Assembly: GCA_037013495.1 (NCBI GenBank)
Contig: CM072803.1
Span: forward strand, 14,340,001-14,404,000
From: Hippophae tibetana
Taxonomy: Eukaryota > Streptophyta > Magnoliopsida > Rosales > Elaeagnaceae
Direction: 5' to 3'
DNA: 64,000 bases
The stretch's first letter is position 1, and each line of letters opens with the position of its first letter. Made by a program: the position numbers and the translations under genes. The notes under the pieces are model-generated. The model was not told the DNA's origin and did no database searches. It saw only the letters and a program-made list of their open reading frames with translations. Shown here in pieces: positions 47,569 through 60,111 of the stretch.

Positions 47569-49500
47569 CGCGTCGTCCAGATGAGACTTCTAATTCATTG
47601 AATCCAGTCATTGCAGAAGCAGATGCTCCAAGTATTCAAGCACCAAATTCACTTACATCAAATGACATTGAAGACACAACTGTACCCTCAGGCATTACTC
47701 CTACCCTTGATCAACAACTCCTTGGTACTGAAGGTCACTCATCTGAGGTATGTACACCCACTGATACTAATAGCATCAAGTCTAATGTTGGACAGTATGT
47801 GTTACCAAATAGGTCTACTCGAGGTCAACCAGCCAAAAGGTATGAACCAAATATTCATGCAAAATCAAAATACCCAGTAGCCAATTACATGTCCACTAAA
47901 AGATTATCTAAGTCATATAAATCATTTATGAATCAAATATCTGGTGTATCAGTACCTAACAAAGTGCAGGATGCGTTGGGAGATCCAATATGGAGGAAGG
48001 CAATGGCTGAAGAGATGGATGCATTAAAGAAGAACGATACTTGGTAACTTGTGCCACCACCACAAGGAAAAAAGGCAGTTGGTTGTCGATGGATGTTTAC
48101 TGTAAAACATAATGGTGATGGATTCGTAAATTGGTATAAAACACGTCTTGTAGAAAAAGGGTTTACTCAAACCTATGGTGTAGACTACGATGAGACTTTT
48201 GCTCCTGTTGCCAAAATGAACACGATTTGGGTTCTGCTCTCACTTGCTGCTAACCTAAACTGGTCATTTCGGCAATTTGATGTCAAGAATGCGTTTCTTC
48301 ATAAAGAATTAGCCGAGAAGGTGTACATGAGTCTTCCATCTGGGTATGTAGTTGATTCTCCTGGTAATTTTGTATGCAAATTGAGGAAGTCTTTGTATGG
48401 CCTTAAGTAATCTCCTCGAGCTTGGTTTGGAAGGTTTTCATAGTTCATGCAAAAGGTTTATTACAGACAGAGTAATTCAGACCACACTCTATTTCTCAAA
48501 CATCAACGAGGGAAGGTAACAGCCTTAATTATTTATGTTGATGATATGGTAATCACTGGTGATAATACTATTGAGATGGATAAATTACAAAGACAGCTAG
48601 CCTCTGAATTCGAGATGAAAGACTTAGGTGAACTAAAGTACTTCTTAGGAATTGAGGTAGTCAGGGGAAGAGAAGAAATATATTTGTGTCAGAGGAAGTA
48701 CATTATTGATCTGCTAATAGAGACATGTATGTTGGATTGCAAACCTATTGACACTCCTATTGAGCAAAACCATTGTTTAGCAGAGTATCCAGATCAGATA
48801 CCAATTGATCGAGCTCGCTATCAGAGATTGGTTGGACGTTTGATTTACTTAGCTCATACTAGACCAGATGTTGCATATGCAGTAAATGTGGTGAGTCTGT
48901 TCATGCATAATCCAAGTGAGAACCATATGAATGCTGTTTTGAGAATTTTAAGGTATTTGAAATCGGCGCCAAGAAGAGGAGTAATGTTCTCTAAACACAA
49001 AAATCCTCTTGAAGTCTATGGATTCACAGATGCAGATTGGGCAGGAAGTATTAGAGATAGAAAGTCAACATCGAGTTATTTCACCTTTGTGGGAGGAAAT
49101 TTGGTTACATGAAAAAGTAAGAAGCAGAAAGTAGTGGCACGATCTAATGCTGAAGCCGAGTATAGAGGTATGGCTCATGGGGTTTGTGAATTGATGTGGA
49201 TAAGAACTTTGTTATTGGATTTGGGTTTCGAACTCAAAAATACTATGCAGATGTATTGTGATAATTGGGCAGCCATTGGTATATCACAAAATCCAGTACA
49301 ATATGATCGCACTAAACATGCAGAGGTTGATCGTCACTTTATAAAAGAGAAGTTAGATGCCAAACTTATTAGTTTTTCTTTTGTTTCCACAGAAGAGCAG
49401 CTTGCAGATATGCTTACCATGAGAGTTTCCAAGAAGGCACTATACGGTTCACTAAGCAAGTTAGGCATAATCGATATCTACACGCCAACTTGAGGGAGAG

Positions 49501-49692
49501 TGTTAATAAATCATTATTAATATATTAGTTGTATGCAACTAATATACTTTATCAACCGTATATTAGTTGTATGCAATTAATAGAATTTTCCTAAAAAAAA
49601 ATTTTTCCAAAAAACATATTCTTATTTCATGTATTTAAACATGTATTAATATTCATTGTATAATTGTAAATATATTTCCAATATATTCAATT
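49501..49692 (+). repeat. 3' LTR of copia D
   Basis: It starts TGTTAATAAATC directly after the purine tract and ends ATATTCAATT, followed by the GTGAG duplication. Confidence 0.8.
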
Positions 49693-49697
49693 GTGAG

Positions 49698-50719
49698 ATA
49701 CAACTAAAACCCATAATAATATAGGTATTTTTAAATTATTTGTTTTAGGCATATATACCTATATTATTTTTTAGTGTAATAGGATTTTAGATTTGAGTGT
49801 TATTTTTAATTGCAATGTATTAAAGTGGTTCCATAACTGCAGCATAAAATTTGGTGACTAGTGTACAGAATAATGATACTATTATTGTTTATGTGACATA
49901 AATCATTAAATTTTGTGTTATATTTATTAATTGATTTTTAATTTTATCCATTATTTTATATAAATGATGTTAGATATCATTACTCATCCAGAATAATGCT
50001 ACCTAATAGTACCTTGAAAATAAATTCAAATCTAGAAATATACAGAGAACTGACCTTAGCTATTGGCTCCAGCAGTCGGTTTGGAATCTTTGGATTCTTC
50101 ACTTTTTGAGTTGTCATCACGTGATCGAAAGCGTATAAAATGCATGATTTTCTGTCCATAACTTTTCATAGTACAAGCAAAAAAGGAATAAATTCTTAAA
50201 GTGAAATTATTATTATTATTATTCAATTTTTGTTGTTTTGGTCTAGCTAATGCATGATTAGTTGCTGGCAGGAAAATTTAAAGGGCTAAAAGAATCATCA
50301 TTTTGGAAAGGAAAATGGTTACTATCTTAACAGAAGTGAAAATCTTTTATCGGTTAAAACGAAACCCATTTGTGACATCAGTAACCATTCATACTCCTCT
50401 ACGTCATAAGATCTATAGAGGTGCTCTCTTGGAAAAGCTTTGGAATATATTTTATGGGGAGAAAAGGAATTGAAAATTAAAGCTTGAATGGACACTCAAA
50501 CCTGGGTGCATCACCATACATGCCGTAAGCTAAGGGTCTGCTTGTTGGTGATTCTGAAACTTTATAAAAGCATTTCCGATAGAAAGAAGCGCTTTAGTAT
50601 CAAACAGGGAAAAATTTGTCAAAAGAGCTTCAGGGCTTCTTGGAAAACACAATACGTGATTCTTATTTTTTTTTTCCCCTTGAAACAACTTTTAACATAA
50701 GCATAAACAAATAGATTAT
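49698..50719. other. intergenic DNA, no clear gene
   Basis: Mostly AT-rich DNA. Near 50530-50620 the pair GGGTCTGCTTGTTGGTGATT and GCTTTAGTATCAAACAGGG resembles the ends of a small hAT-like MITE. One unrecognised short reading is listed separately. Confidence 0.4.
50058..50165 (-). other. unrecognised short minus-strand reading with exon-like edge
   Basis: A 36-codon reading starts MKSYGQK and ends with a hydrophilic stretch (FRSRDDNSKSEESKDSKP) before a stop. An AAG|GTCAGT donor-like site follows. Composition is protein-like, unlike the AT-rich surroundings. It has some likeness to N-terminal tails of receptor-like cytoplasmic kinases, but this is weak. It may be a gene fragment or chance. 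Confidence 0.2.
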
Positions 50720-51650
50720 ACCATGTTTTTTATTAGAATGAAATAAAAATTAATTTCATTCAATTTTTATGTTTAATTAAATTAAAAAGTGAAAATAAAA
50801 TGAAATCGAAATTTCTTCTCCCCTTTAAGAAATCATGGTTTTATTTTCATCTAATTTTTTTTTTTACAATTTTACATTAATCTTAAATATAATCCTAAAC
50901 TCTAAACCTTAAGTCTTAAACTCAAAATCCCCACGACACTAAATCTCAAATCTTAAATTCTAAATTCTAAATTCTAAATCCTAAAACTCAAAACTCAAAA
51001 CCCTAAATCCCAAATTCTAAATTTCAAATCCTAAATCATAAATCCTAAAACCCAAAACCTTAAATCCTAAATCCCAAAACATAAACCATATTTGGAGAAC
51101 TAATAATTTTAATCATAAACCTTAACCCATAAATATAACCTTAAACCCTAAATCTCAAATCCAAAAACCCTATTTAGAAAAATAATAATTTTAAATCTAA
51201 ACTTTAACTCATAAATATAATCCTAAACCCTATTAGAACAATAACAATTTTAACACTAAATTTTAACCAACAAATATAATACTAAATCTTAAATCCCAAA
51301 ACCTAAAATTCTATTTAGAAAAATAATAATTTTAACCCTAATTCCCTAAATCTTAAATCTTAAATCTCAAACCTCAAAACTCTAAACCCTATTTAGAAAA
51401 ATAATGATTTCAATAATTTATTTTTTTGACAAAAAAATAATAATTAAATGATATTATTTAAAATTTACTAAATATAAGAGTATTAAGGTAATATATAGTA
51501 TTTTTCATTCTAGTTGTAAACTAAACATTATAATACTGATTCATTTTTTGATTCTAGTGATCAAACCAAACAAAACTGTTTCCTTTGCATTCTATTCCAT
51601 TATTATTCTCATTCACATTCTGATTTCATTTTGTGAACTAAACGCCACCT
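50720..51650. repeat. MITE-like element with degenerate telomere-like repeats, copy 2
   Basis: It shares with 17448-18222 the lead-in (AAGAAATCATGGTTTTATTTTCAT-like), the long run of degenerate CCCTAAA/CCTAAATC motifs (about 50890-51400) and the TATTTAGAAAAATAATAATTTTAA spacer. Unlike copy 1 it has a right end: TTCATTTTGTGAACTAAACG at about 51620-51645, complementary in style to the TTTGGTTGG-type left end. It stops about 30 bp before the stop codon of the 14-3-3 pseudogene. Confidence 0.7.
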
Positions 51651-52139
51651 AAATGTATTTTCTTGAGCAATAACATTGCATATTATGTCCACTGTACATT
51701 ACCTTCATCTTTTGGCAAAACAGAAGTCCATAGAGTAAGGTTGTCTCTTAACAACTACATGAAAAGTGTGTTGTCTTTGTATGATTCCTCACTCAAGGTA
51801 TCCAACTCTACAATTGCCTCATCAAAAGCTTGTTTAGCTAAATGGCAGGCCCCAAAAGCTTTCATCAAAATTAAATTTATAACTTCTTCACATAACTAAA
51901 TGAAGTATCTTATAATAGAAAAGGAGAACATGAGTAGTACCTCTCAGGAGAATGCATAATCTCATAGTAAATACAGATAAGTTGAGTGCTAAGCCAAGTT
52001 GAATTGGGTACGTTAAGGGATAATCTATAATGGCAACATTCGAAACAGATTAATGGAAAAGATGAAAACATGAGGACCCATCAAGGAACAAGTACATTAT
52101 TAGTAAAATGATAATGCCCATTCCAAAAATATTAATCTG

Positions 52140-52745
52140 TGTTATAAATTAGCACTAGTGAAAGCAAAATTCGAGTCCAATTTGGTTGCATAAATATATA
52201 ATTATAGATAACAGTAAAATAATGAACAATGAGAAAAATAAATGGCACACAATGATTTAAATAGTTTAACTTTTCATTGTAAAAAGTATATTCCACTAAC
52301 AACGGCACACCGAAGAAAATCTACTAATAATCAAATGAAGATACAAAACACCAATATTCAGAGAGTTGTGCAAAATATACCAAAACCTAAAAAATATCCA
52401 GAAAATAACTATCTTTAATTTACTAGTAATATATAGCAAGATAAATTAATAAACTTGTTATTGAATCAAATATTACCATACAAATGAGCCTACTACATAT
52501 AGACTTTCTTCTAATCTGCTTTGCAAAATTTGAGAAGAAAAGATGAGAGATTTCTTGGCTAAAAATGGAATTTTGTAGCTATCTCTTCTCTGCTTTCTTT
52601 TGTTCAGCAGCTGAAATTTTCTTTACTCACACACTTTTTCAATTTGGTAGCTTACCTTCTCTTTACCACAAATAACATATATATATATAAAGACAAAGGG
52701 TTTGTGAGAAAAAATTGTGCCTAAAGTTTTGGGCAATATTTAACA
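52140..52745 (-). repeat. 3' LTR of copia B2
   Basis: In plus orientation it starts TGTTATAAATTAGC and ends ATATTTAACA, next to a pyrimidine stretch (AATCTTCAACTTGGCTC) that is the complement of the purine tract. Confidence 0.85.
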
Positions 52746-55700
52746 AATCTTCAACTTGGCTCAAAACAGAAAACATGTTCTTCATATGAAATTCCTTAGA
52801 TTACCAATGAACCATCATCCAAAACTCCACAGGTTGATCACCTATTGCAAATACCAATCATGTCCAAATAATGTTTAAACTTGTTAAATGGAATTAGTTT
52901 GGTTAACATATCAACTGGATTCTCAGTAGTGACTATCTTATTGATAATAATAGTACCCTAAGACACAATGTCACGAACGGAGTGATATCTAACATCAATA
53001 TGTTTTGTTCTTTCATGATACATAATATTCTTGGTCAAGTATATCACACTCTAACTATCACAAAATACAACAGAAGTATCCAACTATAAACTCAAATCAC
53101 AAACCAAACCTCTAAGTCAAATGCCTTATTTCACTACCTCTGTTGCTGCCATATATTCTACCTCTATCGTAGAAAAAACAACTGTACACTATAAGGTAGC
53201 CTTCCAACTAATGGCACAATGAGAAACAATGAAGACATAACATATTAGAGATCTTCTTATATCCAAATCACCTGTATAATTAGAGTCCACATAACCATTA
53301 ACACTGCAACTAGTATTATAACTTCCATCACATACCAAACCAAAATTAGATGTGTCTCTCAAATATCGAAGTATCCATTTCATTGCTTGTCAATGACCTT
53401 TACCAGAATTACCTATATATATGTTAACAACACTAACTGCATGTGAAATATCTGGACGAGTTCAAACCATAATGTACATTAAACTACCAACGACACTAGC
53501 ATATGGAACTGAGACATGTACTACTCTTCTTCTTTTGACTGTGATGACAAATTAAAAAAAAGCCTAAAATGTGTAACTAACAGCATACTCACTAGTTTAG
53601 ACTCTTTCATACCAAAGTGTTCAAGAACTTTTTCAATATAAATTTTCTGAGTCAAATAAAGCTTGCCCCCGTTTATCTATCCCTGTAAATTTTCATGCCT
53701 AAAATTTTATTCATTGCACCCAAATCTTTCATCTAAAACTCACCACTAAGTTGAGACTTTAATTTTTGAATCTCAGACTTATTCTTAGAAGCAATAAGCA
53801 TGTCATCAACATAAACAACAAATAAACAGATGGATCATCATGGAATATTTTATGAACACAACTATCATAATCACTCCTAGAGTAACCATGATCAATCATA
53901 AAAGAATCAAACTATTTATACCACTGTCTAGGGGATTGATTTAATCCATATAAAAACTTTTTCATTAAACAAACATGATCTTCCTTACATGGAACAACAA
54001 ACCCCTCTGGTTGATGCATAAATATTAGTTCCTCAAGCTCACCATGTATGAAGGTTGTCTTGACATCAAGTTTTTATAATTCCATGTCAAACAATGCAAC
54101 CATAGCAAGCAACACACAAATATAGCTATGTTTCACAACAGGTGAAAATATTTCATTAAAATCAATACCTTTCTTCTGACAATAACCATTTGCAACAACA
54201 TGTGCCTTAAACCTAGCTACTTCAACCTCAAGTATACCTTTTTTTTTCTTGAAGACTCATTTGTTTCCAACAATCTTTTGGCCCTTAGGTAGTTTCACCA
54301 ATTCCCAAGTATGATTCTTATGAAGTGATTCAATCTCTTCATTCATAGCAACCAACCACTGAACAAACTCATCACAAGTGATAGCTTCATGATAACTAAA
54401 AAGTCCATGCACCTTAATAGACTCTGCCATAGACAATGCAAAAGAAACTAAGTATACATATGTATACCTATGAGGGCGTTGGTTCTCTTTTATTCCTTTA
54501 CCCTTAGCGATACTATATGGTTGCTCATGTTGCTCTTCTGCTACATCATGAGCAGAATCATATATCTCATCCACACATGGCTGATCTGAAGTGCCCTCTT
54601 ACACTTGACTAGGAGCTTCACTCTCAAGCTCCACCAGCTCACTGACACCGTGGTCTTTACCTACAACAATAGACTTTTTTTTCTTTTTCAATATGGAAAA
54701 CTCATCAAACTTAACATCTCTACTAATCATAGGTGACTTGGGTTTAATACACCATAATTTATAACCCTTCACCCTAGAAAAATGCCCCAAAAATATACAT
54801 TTCAATGCCTTAGGCTCCATTTTACCATCATTAATATGAGCATAAGCAGAACAACCAAAAACTTTCAAATCAGAATAATTAACAAGAGTACCAAAGAATA
54901 CCTCAAATGGAGTCTTCTACTCAATTTCAATTGATGGAAACTGATTCACCAAATAGCAGGCATGGTTAAAAGCTCTAACCCAAAAGGATTTATCCAAATC
55001 AACTTGAAAGAGTATACAATGAGATCTTTCTAAGAGAGTCTTATTCATACGTTCTGCAAATCCATTTTGCTATGGTGTATGACTTATATTGCGGTGTCTC
55101 ACTATGTCATTTTTTTCACATAAATCATTAAACTGACTTTCACAAAATCACAAACCATTTTCAATCCTCAAATGCTTAATTTTCTTAATTGTTTGATTTT
55201 TTATACAAATCTTAAATTTTACAAATTTTGAGAACGCATCATTCTTGTTCTTCAGAAAACACACCAAATATGATAGGAGAAGTTATCAATAAAAGTTAAC
55301 ATATACTAGACACCACCCTTAGACACAACATGAGAAGGACCCCAAAGATCTAAATGAATATAATCAACAGTACCTTTCGTTTTATGGATGAATGTACTGA
55401 ACTTGACCATGTGATGCTTTCTATAGACACAATGCTCACAAAAATAAAGCTTCCCAATTTTCTGATTACCAAGCAAATCTCATTTGCTCAAAATAGACAT
55501 CCATGGCTCACTCATATGTCTTAGCCGCACATGCCATGATAAAGTAGTATCTGAATCTTGATCTAATGAGAACAAAAATGAAACAATGCCAATAAAAGTG
55601 CTACTATAAATCACATAAAGACGACGTGACAATTGCCTTTTAATAACAACGAGAACACCCTTACTAACTCTTAAAACTCCACTTTCAACTACATACTTGT

Positions 55701-56938
55701 AGCCTTATGAATCAAGAGTATCCAAAGATATCAAGTTATTTTTCAAATCTAGAATATGACGAACATCTTTCAAAGTCCTAACAATACAATCATTCATCTT
55801 AATTTGGAAATACCAATACCAATAACTTTGAAGAACATATTGTTTTCCATAAAGATAACATCTTCATCAATAGATTGATAAGAAGCAAACCAGTCTCTAC
55901 TAGGGCACATATGATAAGTACAACTCGAATCAAGAATCCAAACATCTCTAGGAAAACTTATAGATATTGATAGAAAATTTTCACCATCAGAACTAGAATT
56001 GTCTGCAACATCACCAACATCATTAGTATCATAAGACATTGTGGTAGATTTTCCTTTACCTTTGAATTTCAAAAAATTTACTTTCTAGTGCCCTTCATGA
56101 CGACAATAGTTGCATTTATCCTTTCGTTTTCTAGATTTGGATCTAGACTTGTCTTTATTATTGATTGAGTTTTTTTCTTGGTTTCTATCTCTCACAAATA
56201 AACCATTACTATTATCATTGTTGCTTGTAGACATTTTTTTCTTCAATTCTATGGAGTTCAAAACTGCTTTGACATCTTCCATAAAAAGAATTTCTTGCCC
56301 ATATAATATGGTATCAACAAAATGATCAAAAGAATGAGGTAAAGAACATAATATAACTAATGCCTGATCCTCATCATCAATTTTAACACCATTATTTTTT
56401 AGATCACAAATAATTTTAGTAAATTCATCAAGGTGATCATGTAAAAGTGTACCTTCTAACATTTTGAATGTATACAAACGTTGTTTCAAATATAACTAAC
56501 TTGTCAAAGACTTGGTCATATACAAATTCTCCAATTTAAGCCATAACTCAGTAGAATATTCCTCATTACCAACCTTATGTAGTACCTCATCTGACAAGGA
56601 TAATTGAATTGAATTGAGAACATTTTCCATCAATGAATTTTTTCTTCATCAGTCAATTTTTTTGACAATTTATTCTTGTCTTCAAGTGTCTGAACGAACC
56701 ATTCTTTAACTAATACAGCTCACATTTTCATTCGATAGAGACTGAAATCATTTCTACCATTTAATTTCTCAATTTCGTATTTTACCGCCATGACAAAAAA
56801 TCCAATATTAAATAAATAGAAGCACAACCTAGAAAATATGAACTAAATCAGATAACTAGAAACTCAAAATAAATCCAAAAGAGTAAACTTGATCAGTTCT
56901 AATAAATAATAGAATAACTCAATGTTTTGATACTAATT

Positions 56939-57541
56939 TATTATAAATTAGCACTAGCGAAAGCAAAATTCAGGTACAATTTGGTTGCACAAATATATAA
57001 TTATGGATAACAGCAAAATAATAAGTTATGAAAAAATAAATGACACACTATGATTTAAGTTGTTCAATTTTTCAATGTAAAAAATCTACTCTACTGACGA
57101 CTGAGAAAAATTCATTAATAATCAAATTTAGATATAAATACCAATATTCAGAAAGTTTCACAAAATATACCAAAACCCAAAAAATATCTACAAAATAACT
57201 CTTTCTAATTTACAAGTAATATACAACAAGATAAATTAATAAACTTGTTATTTAATCAAATATTACCATATAAATGAGCCTATTGCATATGATCTTTCTT
57301 CTAATCTGCTTAGCAAAATTTGAGAAGAAAAGATGGGAGATTTTTTGACTAAAAATGAAATTTTACATCTCTCTCTTCTTTGCTTTCTTTTGTTCAACAG
57401 GTGAAAAAATTTCTTTCCTATCACACTTTTTCAATTCGGTAGCTTACCTTCTCTTTACCACGAATAATATATATATATATATATAAGTAAAGGGTTTATG
57501 AAGAAAAATTAAGTATTAAAGTTTTGGACCAATATTTAATG
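56939..57541 (-). repeat. 5' LTR of copia B2
   Basis: It matches 52140-52745 throughout, with both terminal motifs slightly eroded. It adjoins the complement of the primer-binding site (GTTTTGATACTAATT). Confidence 0.8.
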
Positions 57542-58043
57542 ATCTATTAAGAGAAGTCTATCTTAATTATATACCCAAATTTTATTTTATTTTTGAAATA
57601 ACTAACTACTCAGACACTGTAACTAGGACCATTAAACAACAAGAACATTATTAGTAAAATGATAACCCATCAAGGAACAATGAACATCATTAGGCTATTT
57701 GATTCAACATTTATGTAATTTAGAGTAGTCAAATAATTCATATATTTGTAATTGGAACTTAAATTTAAAACTTTTTACAAGTGGATTACATATCATTGAG
57801 CCACAGGACCGTTGATAGTTATATAACAATTTTGCTCACCAACTTATTTTAATATGGAAGTAATTCGCATACACAACATAAACTTATAAGTATATAGAAA
57901 CGAATATTTCGTGGTAAATGTCTTTTAGAATATATTCAAAACAAACAGAAAAGAAAATAGATACACTCCCAAAGCATGCTAATTGAGGATGGACACATAA
58001 AGAGACTGCTCAAAAGTGATGGAATAAAACTTTAGGAACTCAC
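57542..58043. other. degraded intron DNA of the 14-3-3 pseudogene
   Basis: AT-rich DNA without coding signal. A block containing AACATTATTAGTAAAATGAT at about 57645 also occurs left of copia B2 at about 52088, longer than a target duplication. It suggests a local duplication around the insertion site. Confidence 0.45.
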
Positions 58044-58069
58044 ATCTTGTAATGAAAAACTGTGGCTTC

Positions 58070-58625
58070 TGTTATGATTGATTAAAAATAATATTAGGTT
58101 TGTTAGTCAAAATAGGAGGTGCCTAATTTAGAAGAAAATTCATGTAAGGTGGCTTACCAAATTGTCAAAGATGGAGGTGCCTAACCTTGTTTGAATAAAG
58201 AATAGGAAAATTAGGTAGCCTAATTTTGTTGAATGAAGAAATGTTTGGCATATGAAATGAGAACTTGAAGGCTATAAATATGGCTTCATTTCTTCATTGT
58301 TAATCATCCCAAAAATAGAGAAAAACTTGTATGAGAAGTTCTTGAGTGAGAGAATTTTGTGGGAAAATTCTCTTGGGCTTGTAGTTGCTCTTGTCTTTTG
58401 GGTGTGTGAGAAAATTACTGAGAGTGTGGTTGTAACAATTTTCCACATAGTGAATTTTTTCTCTGGTTATCTTTTGACAACGAAAGTGGTTTTTCTCTAA
58501 TTTGGAGTTTCCACTATAATTCTTATGTTGTGTATTATCTATTTCTCTATTATTTGATATTCTGCTAAGGAAGATCTTGGGAGGGGGAATTTGTGATTAT
58601 ACCATTTTATCCAAATTTCCTAACA
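58070..58625 (+). mobile_element. solo LTR inserted in exon 2 of the 14-3-3 pseudogene
   Basis: A 556-bp segment starts TGTTATGATTG and ends TTTCCTAACA, flanked by a perfect 5-bp duplication GCTTC (58065-58069 and 58626-58630). A TATA box (GGCTATAAATATGGC, about 58270) shows plus orientation. No internal element sequence remains, which is the mark of recombination between two LTRs. The length and the TG...CA ends suit a copia-type LTR, but the family is not proven. The exon on either side continues in register apart from the duplicated five bases. Confidence 0.88.
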
Positions 58626-58911
58626 GCTTCACCAGAGTTGGAAGATGGAATCAGATGCTCGTCCATGATAATGAGAATGTCACTGCAAATCTTGATAAGT
58701 TCATCTTCTACCTTCTGTATGTAGTCCTTAATCAATTTGACATTGCTTTCATTACCTTTCGACTCTTCCTTTTGCTCAATTGAAAACATAATGCGCTAAG
58801 AAACCCGCCTAGCACCTATGACATTTCTATAGCCCACAGAAAGAAGATTCCTCTCTTCCACAGTGAGCTCCACGTTAAGTCTTGCAATTTTCTTCATGCA
58901 CTCGACCATTT

Positions 58912-59951
58912 CTGAGCAATCAAAGAAACATAGAACATAGAATTGATTTTACAAGTGAATAAAAGCAACATTAGTTTTTCTATCCCTCGTTTCTAAAGAT
59001 TTAATTTTTTTAATAATTTTTAATATGATATCAGAATTAAAAATATAGTATTTGAATCCAATAATTTTATTTATTAAATTGAAACTATTTAATATACATG
59101 GTATATAAAATCAACACTTAAAAAAATGATAAATATATAAAAGTATAATTTATTATATTATAATAATTTTTGAAATTTTTTTTTTTTTAAGAACTTCTAA
59201 GGTATGTTTTACAATGTGTTTACTTGATAGAAAATTAATGAATGAAAAAGTAATAAGATTCAGGAAGAAATGGATGATAAGGTATAGTATTATTAATACA
59301 TATAATCGAATCTACATAGTAATAATAATATCTAATAAATATTTTTCATATAAATCATGAATGTGATATATTTATGATATATAATAATGTTAATAAATGG
59401 TGATATATGAAAGTATTTGTTTGAAAAAAATGAAAAGATAAATAATTAGATTTTAGATTTTTTAATTTTATTTTATTTTTTATTAAATTTATAATCATTG
59501 TTGTACAATTTATAAAATTGCCATAAAAATATGAGAAAAAATTAAAAAGAAATTGAAAAAATTAAAAATTTGTCCTTATTTTTTTAAAAATAAAAGAATT
59601 AAATTATTAAAAAATATTAAAAGATTAAAATACTTTTTTTAACATAATTAAGTGACTTGCTGTGCGATCAACAAATGTACTGGAATGTAACAATTCCTTT
59701 AAATTCGACCAAACCCATCAACATTTTTCCACATCACAAGAACATTTCAGAGAAGCCCTACAATGACAAATTTAAATACATTTCTTCGTTCAGTACAAAT
59801 TTAAAATTTAAGATTGAAACACAATGCAGAAGCATTCAACATCCGATCAAAACGAATTAAACATAGAAAAAAAACATAAAATCACATTCCATAAAAAAAC
59901 TAGAAAATACAAAGGCAAAACCAAAATGAAGAGTGGGAAGCAAGAAAAGAC
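58912..59951 (-). other. intron 1 of the 14-3-3 pseudogene
   Basis: The stretch between the exon 1 donor-like GAAG|GTCTTT (59951) and the exon 2 acceptor CTCAG|AAATGG is AT-rich and without other features. A moderately less AT-biased part lies at 59640-59940. Confidence 0.6.
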
Positions 59952-60000
59952 CTTCATAACGCTCGGCTTGCTCCGCAAGCTTGGCGATGTAGACTTGACT

Positions 60001-60020
60001 TTCTCTCTCTCTCTCTCTCT
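60001..60020. repeat. (CT)n microsatellite at the start of 14-3-3 exon 1
   Basis: A 20-bp CT run (GA on the coding strand) occupies the place where the initiation codon would be expected. No ATG is found in frame before the upstream stop. Confidence 0.9.
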
Positions 60021-60111
60021 TGGGAAAATTGGGTATATTTTCACTATTCTAAATAGTTACTATTCACTCATGATTTAAATGAATAGAACTCAAACTAACC
60101 AAACAAAATGA

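Larger units (their letters stand above)
47097..49692 (+). mobile_element. small Ty1/copia element D (broken, short)
   Basis: LTR-like ends of about 192 bp (47097-47288 and 49501-49692) are flanked by a perfect 5-bp duplication GTGAG (47092-47096 and 49693-49697). A primer-binding site TGGTATCAGAGC (47289-47300) follows the left LTR and a GAGGGAGAG tract precedes the right one. The coding part is mostly reverse transcriptase and RNase H: 48051-48410 (VDYDETFAPVAK, FDVKNAFLH), 48447-49112 (IIYVDDMVITGD, LGIEVVRG, LVGRLIYLAHTRPDVAYAV) and 49134-49493 (SNAEAEYRGMA, KHAEVDRHFI). The element is about half the usual length, so it is broken and non-autonomous, with few breaks in what remains. The group looks like Retrofit/RE-type. 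LTRs differ by about 10 percent. Confidence 0.88.
52140..57541 (-). mobile_element. Ty1/copia element B2, same family as B1 (broken)
   Basis: A 5402-bp minus-strand element with LTRs 52140-52745 and 56939-57541. The flanking pentamers ATCTG and ATCTA differ at one base. Parts from right to left are gag (56489-56085, knuckle CNYCRHEGH), protease (about 56000-55880, with DSSCTYHMCPS), integrase (about 55600-54900), a linker (54868-54257), reverse transcriptase (about 54250-53400) and RNase H (53383-52900). Nearly every segment matches B1, so the two are copies of one family. It is broken, with many breaks, and similar in age to B1. It lies between exons 2 and 4 of the 14-3-3 pseudogene. Confidence 0.88.
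51683..60020 (-). pseudogene. 14-3-3 protein (epsilon group), dead gene broken by transposons
   Basis: Minus-strand exons are recognisable. Exon 1 (about 60020-59952) encodes ESQVYIAKLAEQAERYE. Exon 2 (58911-58044) encodes [64 protein letters not shown] and TVFHYKM. Exon 4 (about 52045-51941) encodes PIQLGLALNLSVF. Exon 5 (51851-51683) encodes [20 protein letters not shown], then LLRDNLTLWTS. Wording such as [15 protein letters not shown] fits the epsilon group. Exon 3 (KGDY-RYLAEF) was not found. Damage includes stops at 58796-58798 (family Trp) and 51755-51757 (family Gln), one base lost near 51970, no in-frame ATG before exon 1, and a degraded acceptor at exon 5. Intact relatives bind phosphoserine client proteins. 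Copia B2 lies between exons 2 and 4, and a solo LTR interrupts exon 2. Confidence 0.9.
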
